Assembly: GCF_945859685.1 (NCBI RefSeq)
Contig: NC_079147.1
Span: forward strand, 99,564,315 to 99,628,314
Length of the DNA stretch: 64,000 nucleotides
Direction: 5' to 3'
Origin: Eupeodes corollae
Lineage: Eukaryota > Arthropoda > Insecta > Diptera > Syrphidae
Part shown: positions 55,590 through 64,000 of the stretch, in pieces
Numbering within the stretch: position 1 is the stretch's first letter
Layout of the letters: the number at the start of each line of letters is the position of its first letter
Program-made: the position numbers and the translations under genes
The notes under the pieces: model-generated
What the model was told of the DNA's origin: nothing
Databases searched by the model: none
What the model saw: the letters and a program-made list of their open reading frames with translations, nothing else

Positions 55590-56050
55590 GTTAGGTTAAC
55601 CTTATCGCCTTAAATCTAGGGTAGGCCAGATGTTTTTCTTAACCTGATACATGGTGATGTTAATCCACCTGATATTTGCCTTGTTTATAGGGACTTGCAT
55701 TAGTAATAGTTTACATGTAGCTATTGGTAGGCCAGCATTACCAAAATTTGGCAGAATAGGTTGTATTGTTCCATTTTTGGCGAGTTCGTTTGCCTTATAA
55801 TTTCCTGGCACCCAGCCTTATGGTCTGGCACCCAGCAAAGCAAAATATTAAACACTTAAGCCATCTCTAATAGAGATGATCGACAGTTGTGGACTGTTAT
55901 AAGGACAGAATCTAGAGTTTTGATAACGGCCTAACTTACTGAGAAAATACGGATATCAGATGATGATATTACATGACTTTTTTTATAGCGAAAAGTTCCG
56001 GCTAGAACACGCTACAATTATAATTCGAAACGTGGAGTAAGAGATTAAAT
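55590..56050 (-). pseudogene. RNase H LINE family C, C-terminal fragment
   Basis: Frame 55602-55811 reads GNYKANELAKNGTIQPIL, ATCKLLLMQV and NIRWINITMYQVKKNIW, matching NFRWNNTTTYLAKKLIW at 27.6 kb and GNCKADELARNGT at 25.8 kb. The 3' side again shows GGTTAGGTTAACC near 55585. RNase H His/Asp block is degraded. Confidence 0.7.
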
Positions 56051-56089
56051 TTCAGTCGTTCAGGGTACACACCTCCACCAACCCTTTTA

Positions 56090-56760
56090 TTTGTTATGAT
56101 AAGAATATGACAAATTGGAAATATTGTCTTCACCAAAATAATTTAGCTAATTAATAGTTTCAGATAGGATATCACTAATACACATTTAAAGGAATGTAGG
56201 TGACAGGACAAATCCCTACATCACACTAGCATTTATTTTGGGATTTTCAAGTTTCAGAACCTATTCAATACTATAACTTAAAGGTTCCAAAAGTTTATTT
56301 CTTAGATACACGCATTTTCGCATAATAGAGCCTGGTGAAAATCTTTATCGAACGCTTTTGAAATATCAAGCGTAAAAATCTCACCTTTTCTATAACCACA
56401 GATTTGTATTAGAGTTCAGTGGATGAATTATGAGATCATCATAAAAAGCTTTTGCTCCATGAGATATTTCTTGTGGTAATAATCAGTGTTTCCATGACCT
56501 AAGATAAAAGTTTGGTGGGTCCAATCGGTCAATAACTTAAAGGGTACGTACATTCAACTATTTGTGTTTAGGCTGTACAAATACTGATTTGCATCTAGGT
56601 ACTCTGAACGAGACCTGAAGATAAAAAAGCTTCAACATTGGTTTTTCCGAACATTACTTCCAAGAAATAGACAAACGGATTTGTGTATCCTTTACGAGAT
56701 TAGCTTTCTCTTGCGAGGTAGTAAATGGAGTCTTTTAAATACGTCCTTCTTGGAGAGATT
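56090..56760 (-). pseudogene. LINE family B, heavily decayed copy
   Basis: Nucleotide blocks match 31310-32010 in order (ACGCATTTTCG, CGCTTTTGAAATATC, TGTTTCCATGACCT, CAATCGGTCAATAA). Covers RT motifs 3 to 0 in reverse. No frame longer than a few dozen codons. Confidence 0.65.
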
Positions 56761-56849
56761 TCTAAACGTTGGGGTTAACAGTTATCGTCTTCAAATCTTA
56801 ATAACTATTACACTTATTGACTCGAATGTCAAGAAATGCACATATTTTT

Positions 56850-57974
56850 AACTTCCCATAGGAAAATATTGGTCTGATTTGTCAAATTGAAAATTTTTGA
56901 CATTTCTCGAGATTTCAAGGTTCCTAGAGTCGAATCAAAAGATTTTTAGGGAGATGTGTGCGCGAACGTTCGTACGTCTGTCGGTAAAATTTTAAGAAAA
57001 ATCAAATTAAAGGTTTTTTAACAAAAAATTGAAACCAAAAAACAATAATTAAATTAGGTAACAATTGATTTTCGACTCAAATATCTTACAAAAAATATTG
57101 TTTTCAATATTCAGTACAATTTTGAGAAAAATCGAATGTACAGTTATTTACAAAAAATAAAAACCAAACAAAAATTAATAAAAGTTGGTAAACATTGATT
57201 TTCGACTCAAATATCTTTTTAATACTTTGAGATTTTGGCTTTTAACTACATTTATTTAAAAAAAATATTGTTGTCAATATTTAGTAACATTTTGAGAAAC
57301 ATCGAATTCACAGTTTTTTTTACAAAAAATAAAAAATAAAAACCTAAAAAAAAAAATAATAAAAGTTGGTAAAAATTGATTTTCGTCTCAGGTATCTTTT
57401 GATAATTTAAAAATATTTTCTTTAAACTATCTTTTTCTTATACATTTTTTTGCAAGATTGTATTAATTTTTGAGAAAAGTCAAATTGGCAGTTTTTTTAA
57501 CAAAAACTAAAAACATAAAAGAAACATTACTAAAAATTCCTTAAAAATTGATTTTCGACTCAAATTCAAAAAATATTGTTTTCAATATTCCATACAATTT
57601 TAATAATAAAACGAATTGACTGTTTTTTTTTTCATGAAATAAAAGCTAGAACAAAATTAATAAAAGTTGGTAAAAATTTAATTTCGACTCAAATATCTTT
57701 TTTAAAAATAAAAAATACTTGCTTCAACCTGTTTACGCAAGTACGCAAGTTTTTAAAAAAATGATGTTCGGTTCTCTATATCTCGTAAACAATTTTTAGA
57801 AGCCATTGACTTTAAATTCATTTCATTCATCCATTTTGTATTTGTTTATATAAGAAATAGGAAAGACGAAAAAAACTTCGCGAATGTACGGACGTTCGAA
57901 CGTACGCACGCACGTACAGACATCTCTTTTGAAATCTTTTAATCAGACCGATTACAATAACTTCCTATGGAATG
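56850..57974. repeat. CIR element with both A ends (inverted) around an array
   Basis: Left A end AACTTCCcataGG (56850) with GGTTCCTAGAGTCGAAT and CGAACGTTCGTACG; right end the inverted equivalent (57880-57974, ACGGACGTTCGAACGTACG, ACAATAACTTCCTATGG). Between them is an array of landmark ATCGAATTxACAG at about 57001, 57131, 57301, 57480 and 57610. The B motif is missing here. The long inverted subterminal repeats (about 100-130 bases) are clearest in this copy. Confidence 0.78.
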
Positions 57975-58498
57975 GAAAATGGGAATCTTTCAAAAGCAAT
58001 CAAAAGCTGTAATTGTCCGTCTTGTTCTCCATTGTACTTAGTCTGAACTATCAACCATCATAGTAAATTCTGGAACACCCTTTACACAGAAGTCCTTACC
58101 TGCTAAGATTTCGCGTCATATTGTCATTCAATGGGAATCTCTATTCCAACAATCAGACACTTTCTCCTAATGGTTATGTGATCAAACACAACGACAAATT
58201 CCTTTCACACAAAATGCCAGTTACTTAATCAACCTTCTTGCCCAACACTCCTGCTAATAATGGCCTCTCTGCTAATGATTTAATAAGGTTCATTTGATAC
58301 TATTTTCCCTTCTTAAATACAACTGAGGGCAATAGGATAGTATAAATCTCTATAATATTGAGCATATTTCAGTAGATCTTGATGTTAAAGGTTTATTGTC
58401 CATATTAGCTGTTCCTGCTTCTGACAGTTGACAACATCGTAGATTCTCTCTATTTTTAAAAAACCCATCTCATCCAAAACCTAACAAAGTTCTATTAT
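57975..58498. other. No recognisable gene
   Basis: Nothing supported. AT-rich without long frames. Confidence 0.5.
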
Positions 58499-58858
58499 TT
58501 ATTTAGACCTTCTGCTTGCGTAGGTTTCGCAATTTTGAGATGAATACAATACTTCATCGCCAAAAGTTCCACTTTCTATTTCTTTATAGCGTGGGCTTTC
58601 TTCTATGTATTGATTGACATCTTTCACTTTATCATTCCCAGGAACAATAAAGATACTCGTAATTTCCACTCCACACACACACCCTCTTCGAATGCTACCT
58701 TTGACAATTGAAGACGAAGAAACTTTTCCTTGACTGAAAAGGAGGAAATAAGATTCTTTAAGAATGACGAATATAATAATGCCAAACATTCGACCACCTA
58801 TTGTGTTTCTTGTGTCGTTTTCGACAACAAAAGGAAACTTCATATTCTCAAAGGACAC
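58499..58858 (-). CDS. Unrecognised small ORF, possible secreted protein
   Basis: A 119-codon frame whose listed first codon is GTG; ATG codons are at residues 6 and 24. Starting at residue 24 the sequence MFGIIIFVILKESYFLLFSQG is partly masked here in meaning but reads as a signal-peptide-like hydrophobic stretch, followed by a mixed hydrophilic domain with three cysteines (two in GCVCGVE, one in QNCET) and a basic tail ASRRSK. A TATATATA box lies at about 58866-58876, 20-30 bases before the frame, and an AATAAA overlaps the stop. I do not recognise a family. Against it: no splice evidence, and the TATA box leaves almost no 5' leader unless residue 24 is the start. Confidence 0.3.
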   Translation of the reverse strand: MSFENMKFPFVVENDTRNTIGGRMFGIIIFVILKESYFLLFSQGKVSSSSIVKGSIRRGCVCGVEITSIFIVPGNDKVKDVNQYIEESPRYKEIESGTFGDEVLYSSQNCETYASRRSK

Positions 58859-59879
58859 TTAAGCTATATATAAACGAGTAGGTATAGCTTCGGTTCAAGT
58901 TCTCGTACGATGCGATGACTGACCCTTCAACAATTCATATATTTCCTCAACAAATAAATATATTTATAGGAAAAATGTCAAAGAAAACTTTTTCTGCACC
59001 TGAGAGCGGAAATTAACTAGAAAATTGAATCCTTCGCTCGTTGATGATTCAAGGATTCAATTTTTCTATATGCTTTGTTATGAGACACATTCGACTATAA
59101 GTGTGTTTTCCCGCATTAAACTCCTGTACCTACGTACTTAAATCGCTTTCCAATTGAAAAGGATATTTCGCAGGAGATGTTTGATGCAGAAATAGTTTAC
59201 AAAACAACATAATAATAAATTTAAGGATTTGTAATAGGAATTTCGGGGAGGAAGAGAATTGATCTGTTGAGAACATTTTATTTGGTGGAAAAGTCTCAAA
59301 GAAGGAAAAGATGATGATAATTTGAAAAGCGATTCCATGTACCTACATATCTATTTTTATCCTTGTTGATGTTTTATCTTCAAATAAAGACTTATTTTTG
59401 CCCTAGATCCTGTTTACTGTTTAGAGCTCCTAAGTTTTTATTTGATTTACAAATAGGGAATAGTAAGATTTGTGAATTGCTTCCGTTACATACACACATG
59501 GGAATTGCTTTTCTTGCTTCGTTTTTGTTTTATTTTTATTTTATAGATACATATCTACTTTTGTTTATAAACTTGAAATACACGAGCTTTATTTGAGAAA
59601 CGTTTTTAGGATTTGTGCAAGTTTAAAGCAGCTTTAAGACTTAAAATAAATTGAGTCTAAAGAGTAAATGCTAAAATAGTGTTGTTTTAATCCAATAAAT
59701 TCAAATTCAGATTTATCTTAGGATGAATTTATTTAAGAAAGTGACTTGAGGTTAAAAGTTCATAGGCCAAGAACAGAGTATTAGATGGAGTGTCCGGTAA
59801 AGAATGGCTATAATTCAGAAACTGATTAAAGCGTATTTAATGAATCCGCTGAACTAGAAAATAAAATGAAGTTTAGTGT
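58859..59879. other. No recognisable gene
   Basis: AT-rich sequence. Apart from the TATA-like motif noted with the neighbouring ORF, nothing is supported. Confidence 0.45.
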
Positions 59880-59988
59880 TGTGACCGAGTCACAAGTACC
59901 ATCTTTCGAAGTTCTGTGCCGCCAACATAATGTATCGAGAACAAGTTGAAACATTGCCAAGATGCTATCAGAGAAGTCGCCTCTGATG
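59880..59988 (+). mobile_element. Family A LINE, fragment left of a nested insertion
   Basis: GTGACCGAGTCACAAGTACC and CATAATGTATCGAGAACAAG match 46065-46170 (end of endonuclease). It stops at CTCTGATG (59981-59988), which recurs at 61154-61161. Confidence 0.75.
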
Positions 59989-60389
59989 TACTTACTTTTT
60001 ACTTAGGTTCTCAAACTGTTAAGTCCGTTGGGAACCGATTAAATATCATAGGGCCTCTACTACGCCTATACGCGCCATCGTATGCGTTTTCCAGTGTTGT
60101 GCTTTAGCTTGCTTCAACTTTTGCCTAGTGACGCTGATTCCTAATGGTCTGTCCTACCCCATGTGTTTCTCGGTCGTCCCGCTCTTCTTCCTTCTTGTGT
60201 GAGCGGATTCCACCGCATATGCTCGGCCTGCAATGCAGTCGTCCATAGCCACTTGCGCCTTCGTATAATACAATCCAGGTTCCTGACCAGTGCTTCTATG
60301 AAGGACCTCATTGGATATTCAGTTTGGCCAAAAAATTCCTAGGATGTTGCGAAGACTTACAGCTTCCTTGTAATGTCTGAAGTAACCCT

Positions 60390-60647
60390 TCAGGTGCTGC
60401 ACCCATAAAGAAGCACAGATTCGACATTTGTGCGAAACAGGTGCTGCACCCATAAAGAAGCACAGATTCGACATTTGTGCGAAACAGTATTAGCTTTGTT
60501 CTTAAGCTGATAGAGTAGTTCCTCCAAATATCGACAGCATACCGTACAACACTTTTGTTTTGACGATGCGGTAGATGAGGTCTTGTTCGGTTCCGCTTTC
60601 GATGAAGATGATACTTTTAAGGTATTAAAAGCTCTCCACTTTTTCAA
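60390..60647 (-). pseudogene. Family G LINE post-palm fragment
   Basis: An 85-codon frame with EPNKTSSTASSKQKCC, RYLEELLYQLKNKANTVSHK and FRTNVESVLLYGC. The last block is the conserved 'T..S.LLYG.E.W' region of RTE-like elements. It includes a 47-base tandem duplication that keeps the frame open over part of its length. Confidence 0.65.
60391..60487. repeat. Perfect 47-bp tandem duplication
   Basis: CAGGTGCTGCACCCATAAAG starts at 60391 and again at 60438, the two units being identical as far as I can read; a third CAG closes it. It lies inside family G. Confidence 0.92.
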
Positions 60648-61153
60648 CCGGTTGAGAGGAAATATTTATACGAGTGGTTGGCCTTGTTCCGAGGCTGATC
60701 ATTTCTGTTTAGCCGGAATTAATTTTCAGCCCCGCAACTTCTGCTTTTCTCTCCACACTAGTTGTAATTTGACGGAGATATGTGATCCCATGAGAGAGTA
60801 AGCAAACATCGGCTGCGTAATCCAAGTGCTTTCAATAGGATTTCAAAGTCCATTGGATCCCTCCACCACCTGAGAGAGGTGAGCGCAATAAATCGCTTAT
60901 CACCAACAAAAACAATATTAGGAACAGAATGCAGCCCTGTTATATGTTGCTTTTATAATAGCAATTCGTTTTTCTTGGATGTCTCTCCTCCGGAAACTCC
61001 CTATTGACGCTATCGAAGGCCTTCTCGAAATCGGTGTAGTGGTGCTCAATATTGAGAGCTCAGTAATGATCTGCAGGGTGATGATATTATCATTACAGGA
61101 GGATACAGCGCTGAATCTTGTTTATTCGGCATCGATTGTGTCCTCAAGATGTT

Positions 61154-62572
61154 CTCTGATGCTCTAAGCTCTATGAGCAGAAGAGGAAAAAGGAACACTG
61201 ACTTCTCAGCAGGAAAAAAAAAGAACATGAGGAGCGTGAAGTCGACAATTAAAAGCAGAAATGAAGGTCGGAAGTTTTATGAGCATAGGTGAAACAAAAT
61301 TCACAAGTACAGAAACCTCAAAAGGAAGGTTGCAAAGACGCAAATGGAACCTTCATAATGGACCCGCAGTTAATGCTGAGGAAACGGAAGAACCACTTCT
61401 GTAGACTGTACAGGCAAATTCCGCTGTCAGACAGGATGATCTATTCAATATAGGATGAAGTCTAACAAAATTGCCGGAGGAGATCGCTTGAATCCAGTTG
61501 AAGATATTGTTGTTAGGAGTATGCAACAACTTATCTGTAAGCCATGGTTGGAAGAAAGCATGTAGTATTGTTTGCCCGATACTTAACAAATGAGACAGCT
61601 TGAAAAATCTTCACTGTAGTAATAGTCCTTATCAGTGTAGTCTTAAATTAAATTACTGCAGATCTTGGAACAAACCCAAGGAGATCAAATCGACACCCAC
61701 CATCTCTTCATCGATTTCAGTTGTTTAAAATCTTTGTGGAGCAGCACGTATTCTCCGTGGTCATCCTGTAAAAATGGATGAGTTTGGCAGGGATGGATAT
61801 ACAGATTGTCCCTGTAGAGTCAACTGAACAGAACCAATTTATGACAGACTCTACAGGGACAATCTGTATAGCTCGCCCTGTACAAAACAAATAGTTTTGG
61901 CATCCCTGCCAAACTCATTCGTTTTTACAGGATGACCACGGAGAATACGTGCTGCTCCACAAAGATTTTAAATAACTGAACAGAACCTTTTGATGTCAAA
62001 AAGTCCTTTAACAAGGTCCTCGAAAGAATAGGGCAGACCTCGCACGTCAACACTAGAGACAACATCTTTCAAAAGTCTGTAAAATTACTGGCATATACTG
62101 ATGACATTGACATAATCGGAAGAACTCAGATCGATTTCAATGGGGCTCTTGTAAGAATTAAGGCAGAGGTTTAATGGTTGATAAGGGCAAAACCTACAAC
62201 ACCGACGTCTCGATCAAAACGTTACCATCGACAGACGTTACTTTGAGGTAGTTAAGGATTTCGTCTACCTAGGCTCCGCTGTAAACGCAGAAAACAACAC
62301 CAGCAGTCATATCAAAGGAAGAATTATTCTTGCTAACAGCTTCGTCTATGCTCTCTCTCGAGGGACCAAAGTATCGCAATATAACACCTTCATCATCCCG
62401 GTCCTGCTATACGGTGAAGAAGAATGGAGTATAACAAAAGCGGATGAAAGCACCTTGGGTCGTTTTGAGAGATAAGTTCTGCGGGTGATCTACGGTCTCG
62501 TATGCATAGAAGGTTAGTGGAGGAGAAGGCAGAACGACGAGCTGTATGGGTGGTACAGCGTCATAGACTTAG
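61154..62572 (+). mobile_element. Family A LINE, right part of the interrupted copy
   Basis: Linker (AGCTCTATGAGCAGAAGAGG at 61168), RT blocks with many deletions, the catalytic AYTDDIDIIGR at about 62092-62125 (both Asp intact), and C-terminal blocks FVYLGSAVNAENN (62258 on) and ILPV..YGEEEW. The region 61725-61972 is an inverted duplication. It ends around 62572, where a minus-strand copy begins. Confidence 0.78.
61725..61972. repeat. Long inverted duplication (foldback) inside LINE
   Basis: Left arm 61725-61820 (TTAAAATCTTTGTGGAGCAG ... CTGTAGAGTC) is the reverse complement of the right arm 61847-61972 (GACTCTACAGGGACAATCTG ... CAAAGATTTTAA), with a spacer of about 26 bases. The right arm carries an extra ~29 bases (around 61870-61899) that the left arm lacks. 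Confidence 0.9.
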
Positions 62573-63868
62573 CCATCTGATCCACGGTCTTCCTCTACAG
62601 CTCTGTCTTGTGGGAATGAATTCTAAAACTTCCCGGTCCGGAGCATTTTTTCCATTCTTTTAACATGACCCAGACTCATAGTCGTTGGACTTCCATATTC
62701 TTACCCAGGTCAGTTTTGCTGCACAGCCCGTACAGCTCGTATTTTCATCTTCTTCTCTACTCATCTTCTATACGAACTGGACCAAAAATCAACCGAAATC
62801 ACTTGAAGAATTTTTTCTCTAATCATCTTTAGACACTTTAATCTTTCTTTAACAGGGTCCAGGCCTCAGCGCCATAAATAAGAACCGGGATGAATACAGA
62901 CGATTTACGATCGTCGCGAGAGGACTTTACTACAATTGCCTTCTAAGTCCAAAGAAGCAAAAATTTGCATGAGTTATTCTTCGTTTGATTTCAGCGCTGG
63001 TGTAGTTGTCTGAATTTATAGAGGTGCCTAGGTAGACAAAGTCCTTAACTACCTACATGTTATAGCTGTCCATGGTGACGTTTTCTTCAATACTTAGTCA
63101 TTCAAAGTCGTTTTCTGGTGACAGCATATACTTGGTCATGCCCCTATTAACTACTTAACCCATTTTGTCCGCTTCCGTCCCAATGCTCAAAAACACTCCA
63201 CTGACATCACGCTTTGATCTCCAACTATGTCAGTATCATCGATGGCGTATCCGAGGAATTGGAAGGACCTTTAGAATATTGTGCCTCTGGTGTTGACGGT
63301 TGAACTTTGCACAATTCTTTCCAGAAAGATCCCGAAGAAGTCGCATGACAATGCATCGCCTTGTATAAAACCTTTTTTTGACATCAAATGCATCGGTTAG
63401 ATCTTTTCCGAACTTGATAGAGCAGCGTGCCTTCTCCATCCTCATTTTGCACAAAGGATAAGTTTGACAGGGATGCCAAAACTAAACATTCTGTAGAGCT
63501 CTCCTCAATAGATACTGTCATACACGGCTTTAAAATTGTTAAGGAGATGATGGGTATCGATTTGAAGTTTCTGGCTTTTTTTCGAGATCTGCCGTAATGT
63601 GAATATATGGTCGATGGTGGACTTTCCTGGTCTGAAGCCACACCGAAATTAATCTATTACGTTGCTGACGAACGGCTTTATACTCGTACGTGCACATAAT
63701 ACGGCAGAAAGGGTCTTATACGCTATGTTCAGGACATTGATGCCTCTGCATAGTTGGTGCAATTCAGAGGGTCTCTTTTCTTGAATATTGGGCAAACTAT
63801 GCTGAGATTCCACTGATCAGGCATGCTGTCTTTCGACCTTATTTTGGTGATGAGTTGGTGCATGCTCC
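62573..63868 (-). mobile_element. Family A LINE, minus-strand copy tail-to-tail with the preceding one
   Basis: Minus-strand order: RT N-terminus (63760-63868, matches 46710-46860), RT palm up to RQGDALS-equivalent (63360), a short degraded palm region (63100-63240) and the C-terminus (62580-63060: GSVVYLG-equivalent at 63020-63050, IKHNELYGLC-like at 62720). It is truncated at 63868 in the RT N-terminus. Decayed throughout. Confidence 0.75.
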
Positions 63869-64000
63869 CTTTAATTAAGTTCAAAGTTAACTTTATTTAA
63901 CTTCAGAATCTAAACAGAGAACGAAATTAAGTCAAATTATAGAACCCATCACATTATTATTTTAACTTTTTTAAAAAATTATCCACGACTTGAACCTAAA
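63869..64000. other. No feature seen
   Basis: AT-rich window end. Confidence 0.5.

Larger units (their letters stand above)
59989..61153 (-). mobile_element. LINE family G (RTE/CR1-like), 5'-truncated insertion
   Basis: Minus-strand blocks: DYAADVCLLSH (60780-60825), a connector, TNVESVLLYGCST (60390-60430), then LVRNLDCIIRRRKWLWTTAL and GRRAGRPRNTWGR (60150-60290) and a stop region ending at a TAAGTAAAAAGTAAGT tail (59989-60006). These are the palm, post-palm and C-terminal blocks of an RTE-like/Daphne-like RT. The palm motif is YAAD instead of YADD. Flanked by CTCTGATG on both sides. Confidence 0.75.

Overview
This looks like repeat-dense, gene-poor nuclear DNA from an insect, most probably a fly. 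That rests on an env-bearing gypsy-type errantivirus, several Jockey/CR1-like, I/R1-like and RTE-like LINE families, Tc1/mariner remnants, and AT-rich filler. No bacterial operon, tRNA, rRNA or CRISPR array is visible. Nearly every recognisable protein belongs to a mobile element, and most are 5'-truncated or broken by stops and frameshifts. The species cannot be named from this window.

Layout. 1-4540: the right-hand part of an errantivirus (pol partial at the window edge, a damaged integrase, an uninterrupted env, polypurine tract and putative 3' LTR), abutting an RTE-like LINE fragment (4541-5212). 8.5-21 kb: degenerate Jockey-, CR1/I-like and I-clade LINE pieces, a diverged SINE, and copies of a composite inverted-repeat element that I call CIR. 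21-29 kb: three LINE families, a hAT-like MITE nested in a CIR copy, and a SINE nested in an RNase H LINE. 30.3-35.7 kb: the longest LINE reverse transcriptase (366 codons), a CIR copy, and a LINE with ORF1 plus RT. 37-39.7 kb: two converging Tc1/mariner remnants and the clearest CIR copy, which holds a ~173-bp tandem array. 40.5-48 kb: two long copies of the RTE-like LINE, called family A here, in opposite orientation. 48-54 kb: SINEs and another family A copy carrying a SINE. 55.5-58 kb: LINE remnants and a CIR copy with both ends. 59.9-63.9 kb: family A copies arranged as nested, folded-back and tail-to-tail pieces around another LINE (family G).

How the parts relate. The tRNA-derived SINE ends in nearly the same 17 bases as the family A LINE, so the LINE probably supplied its transposition machinery. 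CIR is a non-autonomous element with palindromic ends, a CpG-rich core and an internal minisatellite; at least nine copies or fragments lie in 64 kb and no coding partner is seen. The nesting order (SINE in family A, MITE in CIR, family G in family A, SINE in RNase H LINE) gives a relative history. Two weak host-gene candidates are noted: a 93-bp exon-like segment (43560-43652, minus) and a 119-codon ORF (58499-58858, minus).
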